A stretch of 64,000 bases of DNA from Amycolatopsis nigrescens CSC17Ta-90 (GTDB lineage: Bacteria > Actinomycetota > Actinomycetes > Mycobacteriales > Pseudonocardiaceae). The notes under the pieces were generated by a model. That model was not told where the DNA came from. It did not search any database and saw only the letters and a program-made list of their open reading frames with translations. Below are positions 15,906 to 24,823 of this stretch, piece after piece. The translations under genes were made by a program, and so were the position numbers. The stretch is from NCBI RefSeq assembly GCF_000384315.1, contig NZ_ARVW01000001.1, positions 1,187,746-1,251,745 of the forward strand, written 5' to 3'. Position 1 is the first letter of the stretch; every line of letters begins with the position of its first letter.

Positions 15906-17128
15906 GCGGTGGTGAGGACGGGGACGGGGTGGCGGGTTTCGCCGGGGAGGTCGAGGGGTTCGCGGCTGGTGGCCAGGATCCGCAAGCCGGGTGCGCCGGT
16001 GAGCAGGGTGGCGGCCAGGTGGGCGACCGGGTCGATGAGGTGCTCGCAGTTGTCCAGCACCAGCAGCACCGGCCGTTCCCGCAACACCGCCACCAACCGC
16101 TCCACCGGTGTGCCGGACGCCCGTTGCGGGCTGAAGGCCGCTTCCCGCACGCCGAGCGCGGCGAGCACGGCCTTCGGCAGGTCGGCTTCCGCGACGATCT
16201 GGGCCAGCTCGACGAAGCACACCGGCCCGTCGACCCTGGCCGCGGCTTCGATCGCGAGACGGGTCTTCCCGGTGCCGCCGGGGCCGGTCAACGTGACCAG
16301 CCGCTCCCGGCTTAACAACGCCGCCAGCCGGATCAACTCGGTGTCCCGGCCCACGAAACTGGTCCACTGCGCGGGCAGGCCGCGGTGCGGCGCCGGCTCG
16401 TCGCGCAGCACCGCCAGATGGATCGCGGCCAGTTCAGGCGACGGGTCCGCGCCCAGTTCCTCGGCCAGCGTGCGGCGGGCGTCCTCGAACGCGGCCAGTG
16501 CCTCGGCCGGACGGCCCGCCGCCGCCAGCGCCCGCACCAGCAGGCCGCGAGTCCGCTCCCGCAGGGGATGCTCGGCCACCAGCCCGCGCAACCGGGAAAC
16601 CACCTCGGCACCGCGGCCGAGCTCCAGCTCCGCTTCGGCCAGGTCCTCCACGGCCACCAGCCGCGTCTCCGCCAGCGCGGCCACCTGCGCCCGTACCGAC
16701 GGCGAGTCGGCGAGATCCGCCAGCGCCTGCCCGCGCCACAGCCCCAGCGCGTCGCCGAGCAGCTCCGCGGCACGCCGGTATTCGCCGCCCGCCAGTGCCG
16801 CCCGTCCGGTGCCGGCCAGTTCGGTGAACCGGTGCGCGTCCACCTCCGCCGGATCGACCGCTAGCCGGTAACCCGCCGGATGCAGCTCCACCAGCCCCGC
16901 GTCACCGAGCCTGCGGCGCAGCCGGGAAACCTGGGACTGCAGGGCGTTCGCCGCGCCTTCCGGCGGCGCGTCCGCGTACATCCCGTCGATCAGCCGGTCG
17001 GTCGGGACCACCCGCCCCGCCTCGGCCGCCAGCAACGCGAGCAACGCCCGCGCGCGCGGCCCGCCGAGCACGGCCGGGGTCCCGTCGGCACACCTGGCGA
17101 GCACCGGACCAAGAATCCCGAACCGCAT
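15906..17128 (-). pseudogene. N-terminal part of the broken AfsR-like regulator (DNA-binding, BTAD, ATPase)
   Basis: About 407 codons of a LuxR/AfsR-type regulator: OmpR-like DNA-binding domain (MRFGILGPVLARCADG; TDRLIDGMYAD; ALQSQVSRLRRRL), activation domain (about 95-245) and STAND ATPase with P-loop LTGPGGTGKTRLAIEA and PVLLVLDNCEHLID. The natural frame is good until LPGETRHPVPVLTTAG and then runs into the inverted copy at 15905, where the translation becomes meaningless and stops at 15809. The rest of the ATPase domain is absent; the TPR part resumes at 15440. ATG 17128 starts 33 bases after the aminotransferase stop, so the two may be co-transcribed. Confidence 0.8.
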
Positions 17129-17228
17129 CCAGCGATGATTTCACGCGGGCGGAACGCCGGGTCAGGTGAGCACCCGGCCGAGCCGGCGCAGGCCCTCGGT
17201 GATCTCCTCCGGCGTGTGCGTGGTGAAC
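16768..17228 (-). repeat. Arm 2 (intact original) of the inverted duplication
   Basis: This is the intact version of the sequence copied at 15441-15905, with continuous reading frames for both the aminotransferase C-terminus (HTPEEITEGLRRLG) and the regulator N-terminus. The arms are separated by 862 bp of unique sequence. Confidence 0.85.
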
Positions 17229-18349
17229 GACAACCGCAGTGTGGCGGGATCCGGGGCCTCGACGTAGAACGGCGCACCCGGCACGAAGGCGACATCCCGC
17301 CGGAGCGCGAGCGGTAGCAGCCTGGTCGCGTCGGCATCGCCGGGCAGCCGCAGCCAGACGAACATGCCGCCGTCCGGGTCGGTCCAGCGGGTACCGGTCG
17401 GGGTCGCCGACGGCAGCGCCGCGAGCATCGCGTCGCGGCGCAGGCGGTAGGCGCCGCACAGCCCGCGCAGGTGGCCTTCGAGGTCGGCGCCGCGGAGATA
17501 CTCCGCAGCCGCGGCCTGGTCGACGGTCGAGGTGTGCAGGTCGGCCGCCTGTTTCGCGACGGTCAGCCGGCCGACCGCTGGCCGCGGCGCGCGCAGCCAA
17601 CCCAGCCGCATGCCCGGTGCCACGATCTTGGAAAAGCTGCCGAGGTACAGCGAGCGGCCCTCGGCCTCCGGCAGCGCGCTGATCGGTGTCAGCGGCGCAC
17701 CCCGGTAGCGAAGCTCACCGTACGGATCGTCCTCCACGATCCAGAACCCGTGCTGCGCCGCCAGTTCCGCCACCGCGCGGCGGCGCGGCGCGGGCAGCGT
17801 GCGGCCGGTGGGGTTGGAGAAGGTGGGCACGAGGTAGAGCAGCCGCGGCCGTGCACGCACCACCAGCTCGGCGAGTGCGGCGGGGTCGATGCCGTCGTCG
17901 TCGCAGGGCACCGGCAGCACCCGCGCCCCGGCGAGCTGGAAGCACTGCAACGCGGACAGGTACGCGGGTTCCTCGACCAGCACCACCGAACCGGGGTCGA
18001 GCAGGGTCGCGGCGACCAGGGTCAGCGCCTGCTGCGAACCGGTGGTCACCAGCACGCCGTCCGGTTCGGTGGGCAGGCCGCGGCCGGTCAGCCGCGCGGC
18101 CAGCAGCTCCCGCAGCCCGGGGTCGCCCTCGGTCGGCGAGTACTGCAGGTTCCGGCGCGCGGACGGCCCGGACAGCACCCGGTCGAAGGCGGCGCGCAGG
18201 CCGTCGGTGTCGAACAGTTCCGGTGCGGGCAGCCCGCCGGCGAAGGAGATCACCCCCGGCCGCGTGGTCAGTGCGAGCAGGTCGCGGACCGGGGAGCTGG
18301 TGACCCCGGCCATTCTGGTGGCGAGCGCGGGCAGGGTGGAAGTGGACAA
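17162..18349 (-). CDS. PLP-dependent aminotransferase, class I/II (2-aminoadipate/kynurenine aminotransferase type)
   Basis: Cytoplasmic aminotransferase of 395 residues, about the length of Thermus LysN and human AADAT-like enzymes. Features are PGVISFAGGLPAPELF, LQYSPTEGDPGLRELLA, VTTGSQQALTL, VPTFSNPTGRTLP (Asn contacting the cofactor), EDDPYGELRY and the Schiff-base lysine in YLGSFSKIVAPGMRLGW. An N-terminal GntR-type DNA-binding domain is absent, so it is an enzyme and not a MocR regulator. I chose TTG 18349 because GGAG lies five bases upstream and family similarity begins soon after; the frame is open to 18442 but that stretch is low-complexity. It is followed by the broken regulator gene on the same strand. 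Confidence 0.88.
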   Translation of the reverse strand: MSTSTLPALATRMAGVTSSPVRDLLALTTRPGVISFAGGLPAPELFDTDGLRAAFDRVLSGPSARRNLQYSPTEGDPGLRELLAARLTGRGLPTEPDGVLVTTGSQQALTLVAATLLDPGSVVLVEEPAYLSALQCFQLAGARVLPVPCDDDGIDPAALAELVVRARPRLLYLVPTFSNPTGRTLPAPRRRAVAELAAQHGFWIVEDDPYGELRYRGAPLTPISALPEAEGRSLYLGSFSKIVAPGMRLGWLRAPRPAVGRLTVAKQAADLHTSTVDQAAAAEYLRGADLEGHLRGLCGAYRLRRDAMLAALPSATPTGTRWTDPDGGMFVWLRLPGDADATRLLPLALRRDVAFVPGAPFYVEAPDPATLRLSFTTHTPEEITEGLRRLGRVLT

Positions 18350-18360
18350 GATGGCTCCGG

Positions 18361-18378
18361 GACTCAGAAATGACTCAG
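18361..18378. promoter_or_regulatory. Direct repeat GACTCAG, one helical turn apart
   Basis: GACTCAG occurs at 18361-18367 and 18372-18378, an 11-bp period, just upstream of the aminotransferase start. It could be a regulator site overlapping the ribosome-site region. No regulator is assigned. Confidence 0.3.
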
Positions 18379-18490
18379 ACTGCGGCTTGGCGCAGCGGAG
18401 GAGCAGTGGTGCTGCCGCTCGTGGCTGCGGGGGTGGCTGCACTGGTCAAGGAGCCTTGGAAGTCAGGATAGGCCACCCCGCAACAGATTT

Positions 18491-19126
18491 TCACCGCCCG
18501 GCGCGCGAACTCCAGTCCTGGATGCGGCTCTGCCATTCCTTGATGGCGGAGCTGACCGCGTCCTCCATCTGCTCACCGGGGTCCTCCTGCTGAGGAGGCG
18601 GCGGTTTCGGGGCGGTCGTCCTGGTCTTCGTCACTTCCGGCTGCTTCGGCGGCGCGGCCGGCGGTGGCGCGGGGGCTTCGGGGAGGGTCGCGGTGGCCTC
18701 GGGCGGCGCGGTGGCCGGCGGAGCCGACGGCGACGGGGTCGCGGTGGGCACCGGCGGCTGGACGACCGCGTCGGCGGGCCGGTCGTCGTCGCCGGGCCCG
18801 CTGAGGAAGAACAGCCCGCAGGCGACCGCGAGCAGCACCACCGCGCCGGAGGCGAACCGGATCGCCGCCCTGGACCGCGGCTGCTCCTCGGCCGGCGATG
18901 CCAGCTCGTCGGCGAGGCGGTGTCGCCCGCCATCGGCGGATTCGGGCTCGGCAGGTGGGACCGTCGGCTCGGGCAGGCCCTGCGCGGCGCTCAGCGCACC
19001 GAGGAACATCGGCACGGTCTCGGTGGTGCTGGGCGGCTCGATCCTGGGGATCTCGGCGGTGGGCGGCGTGTCTGTGCTTTCAGGGCTGCCGGGCCTGTCG
19101 GGCTCGGGCGAGGCCGGGCGGGCCAT
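18491..19126 (-). CDS. Proline-rich single-pass membrane protein of unknown function
   Basis: A 211-residue protein. The first 85 residues are acidic and proline-rich and probably cytoplasmic. One membrane helix lies at about 88-108 (FASGAVVLLAVACGLFFL). A Pro/Ala/Thr-rich outside stretch (110-180) follows, then a short amphipathic C-terminal helix with EDAVSSAIKEWQSRIQDW. I do not recognise a family. The topology resembles proteins with disordered wall-spanning stalks. Start ATG 19126 follows GGAGG. It is divergent from the acyl-CoA ligase gene; the 214-bp gap contains a 12-bp palindrome AGAACATGTTCT at 19277-19288. Confidence 0.7.
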   Translation of the reverse strand: MARPASPEPDRPGSPESTDTPPTAEIPRIEPPSTTETVPMFLGALSAAQGLPEPTVPPAEPESADGGRHRLADELASPAEEQPRSRAAIRFASGAVVLLAVACGLFFLSGPGDDDRPADAVVQPPVPTATPSPSAPPATAPPEATATLPEAPAPPPAAPPKQPEVTKTRTTAPKPPPPQQEDPGEQMEDAVSSAIKEWQSRIQDWSSRAGR

Positions 19127-19340
19127 CGACTACCTCCGGCTACAGAAACGGACACGGCACCTCGCACAACCTACCCGAACGGGCGGGGGAAACGTTCGCG
19201 TACCAGCCACAAATTTTCTCGAATCCACCCTGCACAGAGGTGATAATTCCGGCTCCGACCTGCGAAATAATTGCCCAGAACATGTTCTTCATGCCACTAT
19301 CCGCTCACTCCAAGGACGGGGCGGACCAGCGGGAGGTCGA

Positions 19341-21002
19341 ATGTCTGGCAGCGCGACGCCACCCGGCTCCCTGGGCAAGGTCGGCCTCTCCACCCGCGGT
19401 ATGTCGGTACTGGTTCGCAACGGTGTGGTGCGGCCGATGGGCCCCGGCAAGCTGTTCCAGATCCACAGCGGGTTCCGCAAGTGGGGCCTCACCCTGACGC
19501 TGGCCTTCACCACCGGCGCGGTGCGCTATCCCGGGCGCCCGGCGATCATCGACGACCAGGGCTCGCTCAGCTACGCCGAGCTCGACCAGCAGTCCACCCG
19601 GCTCGCGCACGGCCTCCGCTCACTGGCCACGGACCGGGTGACGCGGATCGGCCTGCTCGCACGCAACCACCGCGGCGCGGTGCAGACCTGCATCGCGGCC
19701 GGCAAGACCGGGGCGGACGTGGTGCTGCTGAACACCGGGCTCTCCGCGGCGCAGATGCGCGCGGTGGTCGAGGAGCAGCAGATCAACCTCCTGGTCGTGG
19801 ACCAGGACCTGCTGCCGCTGGTGGCCGAATGCCCGCCGGGGCTGCGCAAGGTGGTCGGCTGGACCGAGGGCCCCGTCGACTCGCTGCCGGACACCGGGCA
19901 CCGCTGGCACACCCTGGAGTCGCTGATGGCGGCCGCGCCGGGCTGGGACCTGCCCAGCCCGAGCCGGCACGGCAAGACGATCCTGCTCACCTCCGGCACC
20001 ACCGGCACGCCGAAGGGCGCGCGGCGCCCGGACCCGCGCAGCCTGACCCCGATCGCGGCGATGCTGGACGTGATCCCGCTGCTGACCGGGGACGTGATGC
20101 TGCTCGCGCCCCCGCTGTTCCACATCCTCGCCTACGGCCACCTGCAGCTCGGCGCGTTGCTGGGACACACTTTTGTGCTACGCCGCAAGTTCGACCCGGA
20201 GCGCACCCTGCACGACCTCGGCGACCACAAGGCCACCGTGCTGGTCGCCCCGCCGGTGATGCTGCAACGCATGCTCGAACTGCCCGCGCAGGCGGCCGCG
20301 GCCCAGCGCGGTTCCCGGCTGCGCGTGGTGTGCTGCGGCGGTTCCGCGCTGCCAGGCCGGCTGGCCACCAGCTTCATGGAGGTCTTCGGCTCGGTGCTCT
20401 ACAACCTCTACGGCTCCACCGAGGTCTCCTGGGCGACCATCGCCACGCCACGGGACCTCGCCGCCGCGGACGGCACCGCGGGCAAACCGCCCCGCGGCAC
20501 CAGGGTGGCAGTGCTGGACTCCGCCGGGAAGCGGGTCGGTCGGGGCGAGGTCGGTCGGATCTTCGTCCGCAACGGGATGCTGTTCGACGGCTACACCCGG
20601 CCCGGGATGGACAAGGAGGTCCGGCGTGGCCTGATGTCCACCGGCGACATGGGCTACTTCGACGAGAAGGGCAGGCTGTTCGTCGTCGGCCGGGACGACG
20701 ACATGATCATCTCCGGCGGCGAGAACGTGTTCCCGCGCGAGGTGGAGGACCTGCTCTCGGCCCGTCGCGACGTCCGGGAGGTGGCCGCGGTCGGCGTTTC
20801 CGACGAGCGGTACGGCCAGCGGCTCGCGGTGTACGTCGTGGTCGAGCCGGGGCACTACCTCACCGCCGAGGACATCCGCGAGTACGTCAAGCGGAACCTG
20901 GCGAAGTTCTCCGTGCCGCGCGACGTGATGTTCCTCAACGAGCTGCCCCGCAGCCCGGCCGGCAAGGTCATCCCGCGAGACCTCCCCCTCGCCTTCCACT
21001 GA
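19341..21002 (+). CDS. Acyl-CoA synthetase / long-chain fatty acid-CoA ligase (FadD-like)
   Basis: Adenylate-forming enzyme of 553 residues that activates a carboxylic acid as acyl-AMP and transfers it to CoA. Motifs are the P-loop LLTSGTTGTPKGARRP, A4-type PPLFHILAYGHLQL, A5 YNLYGSTEVSW, A7 RGLMSTGDMGYFDE, A8 VVGRDDDMIISGGENVFP and the C-terminal lysine in LPRSPAGKVIPRDLP. The extra 50 N-terminal residues (GMSVLVRNGVVRPMGPGKL) are typical of mycobacterial FadD12/FadD2-like enzymes. Start ATG 19341 follows GGGAGG; the frame stays open upstream only by chance. A long perfect hairpin follows the stop and separates it from the convergent peptidase gene. Substrate chain length cannot be told. Confidence 0.88.
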   Translation: MSGSATPPGSLGKVGLSTRGMSVLVRNGVVRPMGPGKLFQIHSGFRKWGLTLTLAFTTGAVRYPGRPAIIDDQGSLSYAELDQQSTRLAHGLRSLATDRVTRIGLLARNHRGAVQTCIAAGKTGADVVLLNTGLSAAQMRAVVEEQQINLLVVDQDLLPLVAECPPGLRKVVGWTEGPVDSLPDTGHRWHTLESLMAAAPGWDLPSPSRHGKTILLTSGTTGTPKGARRPDPRSLTPIAAMLDVIPLLTGDVMLLAPPLFHILAYGHLQLGALLGHTFVLRRKFDPERTLHDLGDHKATVLVAPPVMLQRMLELPAQAAAAQRGSRLRVVCCGGSALPGRLATSFMEVFGSVLYNLYGSTEVSWATIATPRDLAAADGTAGKPPRGTRVAVLDSAGKRVGRGEVGRIFVRNGMLFDGYTRPGMDKEVRRGLMSTGDMGYFDEKGRLFVVGRDDDMIISGGENVFPREVEDLLSARRDVREVAAVGVSDERYGQRLAVYVVVEPGHYLTAEDIREYVKRNLAKFSVPRDVMFLNELPRSPAGKVIPRDLPLAFH

Positions 21003-21005
21003 ACG

Positions 21006-21059
21006 GCAAATAGCCGGCTTTTTGCCCTTTTGCGGGAGGGCAAAAAGCCGGCTATTTGC
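21006..21059. terminator. Perfect 23-bp inverted repeat (palindrome family A)
   Basis: Arms at 21006-21028 and 21037-21059 are fully complementary with an 8-base loop; the core is AAATAGCCGGCTTTTTGCC. It lies four bases after the ligase stop and two bases before the convergent peptidase stop, so it can terminate both. The same unit recurs at 32823-32879 and 61181-61204. Confidence 0.85.
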
Positions 21060-21061
21060 GG

Positions 21062-21700
21062 TCAGGCGCTGTAGCCCTTGGGCGGGACGAGGGAGGCGAG
21101 CTGGTCGAAGGTGAGCCAGTAGATCTGGTTGCCGCCGAAGTTGGCCGGGTCCGCGATCAGCACGGTCCCGTTGTCCGAGTTGTAGCCGATCACCGTGAAG
21201 TAGTGGTAGATCGTGTAGTTCGGGTAGCCCGGCGGATGGTTGTTCGCCGGCGCGACGATGTTCGTGACGACCGGGTAGTTGTTGTTGATGTCGAGCACGA
21301 TGTCCTGCCAGAGCAGGTCCTTCTGCGCCTGGGTCGGCGGGTCGTTCGGCATGTTCTTCGTCTCGTACCAGCCGACCAGCCCGCTGAGCACGCCGGTGAC
21401 CTGGCCGATGTAGTCGGTGCCGTTCTCCGTGGTGCCCAGCCGCCCGGCGAGGTCGCCCTGGCTCAGGTAGATCCCCCGCGCGGACAGCGCGATCCTGGTG
21501 GCCGCCGGACCGCACCAGTACCCGGTTTCCTGCACCTGGTAGTCGATGTTCAGCGTGACCGTGCCCTTGGCCTGCACCGGCCCGGAGGCCGGTTTGGCCG
21601 CGGCGGGTACCGGAAACGGGGCGGTACTCGCCGAAGCCGGCGCGATCAGGGTGCCGGCGGCGGCGAGCATCGCCACCGCGATCAGCGGAATTCTTCGCAT
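21062..21700 (-). CDS. Secreted C39-like peptidase family protein
   Basis: Exported protein of 212 residues with a Sec signal peptide (RRIPLIAVAMLAAAGTLIA, cleavage near ASA). The mature part is a papain-like C39_2 domain: DYQVQETGYWCGPAATRIAL with the catalytic cysteine at about 63, IYHYFTVIGYN with the histidine, and VLIADPANF with the aspartate. This domain is common in secreted actinobacterial proteins of unknown substrate. Start ATG 21700 is preceded by GAGGAG. The gene stands alone, with a terminator on the 3' side and the response regulator gene upstream on the same strand ending 157 bp away. Confidence 0.85.
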   Translation of the reverse strand: MRRIPLIAVAMLAAAGTLIAPASASTAPFPVPAAAKPASGPVQAKGTVTLNIDYQVQETGYWCGPAATRIALSARGIYLSQGDLAGRLGTTENGTDYIGQVTGVLSGLVGWYETKNMPNDPPTQAQKDLLWQDIVLDINNNYPVVTNIVAPANNHPPGYPNYTIYHYFTVIGYNSDNGTVLIADPANFGGNQIYWLTFDQLASLVPPKGYSA

Positions 21701-21787
21701 GACCGTTTCTCCTCGTTGGTGAGTTCCCCACAAGCTGTCGACGGCTGACGACAGTATGATTCTCACCAGTTCGGACGGTCGCGGAAA

Positions 21788-21811
21788 CGGTTTCAGGCAG
21801 GCGTGAAACCG
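21788..21811 (-). terminator. Hairpin after the response regulator gene
   Basis: CGGTTTCA (21788-21795) and TGAAACCG (21804-21811) form a perfect 8-bp stem with an 8-base loop, 47 bp beyond the response regulator stop. There is no clear U tract. Confidence 0.4.
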
Positions 21812-21857
21812 CCCGGCGAAATTCGGGAAACCTGTCGGGAAAACTCTGTCGTGAAAA

Positions 21858-22463
21858 CTACAGCCAGCCCGCTTCCCGCGCGGTGCGGATGGCGTCGATC
21901 CGGTTGCGCGCGCCGACCTTCCCGATCGCGTTGGACAGGTAGTTGCGCACGGTGGCCGGCGAAAGCGACAGTTTCGTGGCGATCTGCTCGGTGGACAGGC
22001 CGGTGTCCGCGGCAAGCAGCGCGTCCGCCTCGCGGCTGGTCAGCGGGCTGGCGCCGACCTCCAGCGCGGTGGCGATCAGCTCGGGGTCGATCACCCGCTC
22101 CCCCGCGGCCACCCGGCGGATCCCGTCGGCGAGGGTCTGCGCCGGCGCGTCCTTGAGGATGAAGCCCCGCACGTGCACCCGCAGCGCGCGCAGCAGGTGA
22201 CCGGGCTGGCCGAGGCCGGTGAGCACCAGGATCCGGCAGTCCGGCAGCCGCTCGGCGAGCAACCCGGCGGCGGCGAGCCCGTCCATCCCCGGCAGGTCGA
22301 TGTCGACCACCGCGACGTCCGGCCGGGTGCGCAGCGCCGCGTCCACGATCTGGGTGCCGGTGGCGACCTCGGCGACCACGCGCAGGTCGTCCTCCAAGGA
22401 CAGCAGCGCCACCAGCGCACCACGGATCAGGTTCATGTCCTCGGCGATGAGTATGCGGATCAC
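21858..22463 (-). CDS. NarL/FixJ-family response regulator
   Basis: Response regulator of 201 residues. The receiver has AEDMNLIRGAL, the phospho-acceptor in VAVVDIDLPGMDG and the LKD lysine in GFILKDAPA. The LuxR-type HTH is at about 140-195 (LTSREADALL, LSTEQIATKLSLSPATVRNYLSNAIGKV). Starting at GTG 22463, it overlaps the upstream kinase stop by four bases. It is the output of the two-kinase operon 22460-24618. The HTH order is as in DesR-like regulators. Confidence 0.92.
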   Translation of the reverse strand: MIRILIAEDMNLIRGALVALLSLEDDLRVVAEVATGTQIVDAALRTRPDVAVVDIDLPGMDGLAAAGLLAERLPDCRILVLTGLGQPGHLLRALRVHVRGFILKDAPAQTLADGIRRVAAGERVIDPELIATALEVGASPLTSREADALLAADTGLSTEQIATKLSLSPATVRNYLSNAIGKVGARNRIDAIRTAREAGWL

Positions 22464-23608
22464 CGGACCTCCTCGGGAACTTCGACGAGCAGCCGGAACC
22501 GGCCACCCCGGACCGCCTCGGCCAGCACCGAACCGGACAGCGCGCGGGCGCGCGCGGTCAGCCCGGCCAGCCCGGTGCCCGCGCCAACCGGACCTTCCGC
22601 GCCGTTGTTCAGCATCTCCAAGTACACCAGGCCAGCACGGCGGGCCGCGCGGATCTCGCAGGTATCGGCCGTGCTGTGCCGGAGCACGTTGGTCGCACCC
22701 TCCCGGACCGCCCAGCCGAGCACGTCCTCCAGCCCGGCGGACAGTTCGGGCAGGTCCACCTCGATCATGGCCTCGATCCCGGCCGCCGACAACAACGCCC
22801 GCGCGCTGTCCACCTCGGAGCGCAGCGACACCCGGTGCTGGTCGCTGGTGACCTCGCGGACTCCGCGCAGCGCGCCGCGGGCGACCTCGGTCAGGCTCTC
22901 GATCTCGGCCCGTGCGGTGTCCGGGTCGGCGAGCAGCAGCCTGGCCGCCAGCTCGCCCTTGAGTGCCACCGCGGACAGGCTCTGGCCGAGCAGGTCGTGC
23001 AGGTCGCGGGAGACCCGCAGCCGTTCCCGGCCGATGGCCAGCTGGGCGAGGCCGACCCTGGCCGCCTGCAGCTGTTCGACCAGCCGCAGCAGCCGGGTCA
23101 CCGCATACAGCGCGCCGGCGGCGATGGCGTAGGTGAGCGCGCCGCGGGTCGCCTGGTAGAGGAACAGCCCGAACTCGTCGTGCTGCAGCGTGGTCCAGCC
23201 GTCCCCCTGCAACGGCAGCGACAGCAGCGAGAGGGTCGAAAGCACCAGGCCGAACCGCCGGGGCAGCGCCATCGGGGCCGACACGATCACGTACACCTGC
23301 ATGCCGGCCCAGCTCCAGCCGAACCACGGCAACGGCAGGTAGACCGCGAGGGCCAGCACCAGGAACGTGAGCGCGCCGTACTTGGGCCTCGTCCCGCGCG
23401 CCTCGGCGAGGCTGTGCCGCAGCTGCAGGACGCCGATCACCACGGCGCCCAGTATCGGCAGCAGCGGGTCGACCTGTTCCGGGCCGCTGACGCTGGTCAC
23501 CACGGCGCAGATGATCAGCACCGGCAGGTTCAGCACCACCAGCAGCCGGGTGGCTCGTTCGGCGGTCCAGAAGTGCGGGCCCACCCCGGACTGGGCGAGG
23601 CTGCTCAA
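22460..23608 (-). CDS. Sensor histidine kinase (DesK-like, catalytically complete)
   Basis: Membrane histidine kinase of 382 residues. Five or so hydrophobic segments occupy the first 160 residues. The phosphoacceptor motif is RLRVSRDLHDLLGQSLS (His about 204). The ATPase domain has REGATNVLRHS and TGLAGLTARARAL. I chose TTG 23608 because it overlaps the stop of the preceding gene (TTGA) and GAGG lies about ten bases upstream. It is sandwiched between the degenerate kinase-like gene and the response regulator, all with four-base overlaps, which suggests that the two membrane proteins work as a unit. Confidence 0.88.
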   Translation of the reverse strand: MSSLAQSGVGPHFWTAERATRLLVVLNLPVLIICAVVTSVSGPEQVDPLLPILGAVVIGVLQLRHSLAEARGTRPKYGALTFLVLALAVYLPLPWFGWSWAGMQVYVIVSAPMALPRRFGLVLSTLSLLSLPLQGDGWTTLQHDEFGLFLYQATRGALTYAIAAGALYAVTRLLRLVEQLQAARVGLAQLAIGRERLRVSRDLHDLLGQSLSAVALKGELAARLLLADPDTARAEIESLTEVARGALRGVREVTSDQHRVSLRSEVDSARALLSAAGIEAMIEVDLPELSAGLEDVLGWAVREGATNVLRHSTADTCEIRAARRAGLVYLEMLNNGAEGPVGAGTGLAGLTARARALSGSVLAEAVRGGRFRLLVEVPEEVR

Positions 23609-24618
23609 GGCGCGATCACCTCGCGGATACCGGCGTTCTCGGCGCCTTCCGCGCAGAGTTCGATGCGCACCCGGCCGCCGGGCGCGGAGACCGTCACGAC
23701 GCACCGCCGGAGGGTGGCGTCGGCGAGTATCCGGCCGAGCACCCGGCGCAGCGCCGAACGCACCTCTTCGGGCAGTTCCTCGGGCAGTTCGTCCGGCAGC
23801 TCCAGCCGGGTTTCGATGCCGGCCGCGGTCAGCAGCGCCGTCGCGGTGTCCAGTTCGGTGCGCAGGACGACCCGCTGGTACCGGGTGAGCATCCGCCGGG
23901 TCTCCGACAGCGCCCGGCGGGAAATGCCCACCAGCGTGTCCAGTTCGCGTTCCGCGGCGGCAGGGTCGCGCACCGCGAGCGCACCGGCCCGGTCCCCCGC
24001 CGTCGCGATCGACTCCAGCGCCGCGCCGACGGTCTGCCGCAGCTCACCGTCGATCCGCAGCCGCTCCCGCACCACGGCTTCCGCGGCCAGCTCCAGCCTG
24101 GCCGCGTGCAGCTGCCGCGCCGCGCCGATCAGCCACAGCGGCAGGGCCAGCGACCCGCCGAAGACGAGCACGCCGAACGGGTAGAAGACCGCCCACTCCG
24201 GGGCGTCGAAGGCCAACGCCAGCGGCACCTCCGCGGCCGCGCAGCCGCCGAAGAGCACGAACGACCACGGCGGGCGCGGCACGACGAGGCAGAGCGCGGC
24301 GAGCGGTTGCAGGGTGCCGAGCCAGTCCGCGCCGATCACCGGGATCATCCCGACGTTCACCACGCCGACCACGGCCAGCGCCAGCCCGGCCCGGCGCGGC
24401 CGCTGCCCTTCGGCGAGCGAGAGCACCAGCCAGAGCAGGATCGGCAGGTAGGCGGCGGTGGCCACCAGCGCCTGCCAGAGATGACCTGGCTCGTTCCGGG
24501 AGACCGCGATCCGGAGCAGACCGGTGAGCACCAGCGCCAGCGTGTAGGCGACCACACCAGCGGTGGCGAGCCGAAGGAAGCCGTGCGGCCCTCGCTGCTG
24601 TTTCAGTCCGACTCCCAC
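23605..24618 (-). CDS. Degenerate sensor kinase-like membrane protein (no phospho-histidine)
   Basis: A 337-residue paralogue in the style of the adjacent kinase. It has hydrophobic segments over residues 15-165, then a kinase-like dimerisation helix. Where kinases read ELHDxxGH this protein has RLRIDGELRQTVGAAL, with arginine (about residue 194) in place of the histidine. The C-terminal part is short and has no recognisable N-box or G-box, so ATP binding is doubtful. A run DELPEELPEEV lies before it. It may be a regulatory partner forming a hetero-dimer with the active kinase. Start GTG 24618; the stop overlaps the kinase start. Confidence 0.75.
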   Translation of the reverse strand: MGVGLKQQRGPHGFLRLATAGVVAYTLALVLTGLLRIAVSRNEPGHLWQALVATAAYLPILLWLVLSLAEGQRPRRAGLALAVVGVVNVGMIPVIGADWLGTLQPLAALCLVVPRPPWSFVLFGGCAAAEVPLALAFDAPEWAVFYPFGVLVFGGSLALPLWLIGAARQLHAARLELAAEAVVRERLRIDGELRQTVGAALESIATAGDRAGALAVRDPAAAERELDTLVGISRRALSETRRMLTRYQRVVLRTELDTATALLTAAGIETRLELPDELPEELPEEVRSALRRVLGRILADATLRRCVVTVSAPGGRVRIELCAEGAENAGIREVIAP

Positions 24619-24823
24619 CCCAGTGCGGGTTCACCCGCCCCCAGTCCGGCTGCGGACCCGAGTACCCCCGCGGTTGACCACGACCCCGCACCGGCAGGGT
24701 CGGCCAAGGATAGGCACGCCATTGCCGGCTGCGCCAGCACGATCCTGGGCGGGAGTGCGGGCCTGGTGTCCGTTTGAGAACGATGCGGATCCCACAGGTC
24801 ACCGCGGGTATGCGGACGCTCGC

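Noticed and set aside
15441..17228. True inverted-repeat mobile element around the regulator
   Set aside because: No transposase, no target duplication, arms contain ordinary gene ends, and the differences look like sequencing errors.
19277..19288. AGAACATGTTCT as an SOS (LexA) box
   Set aside because: Actinobacterial LexA sites have four bases between GAAC and GTTC; here there are two, so the match fails.
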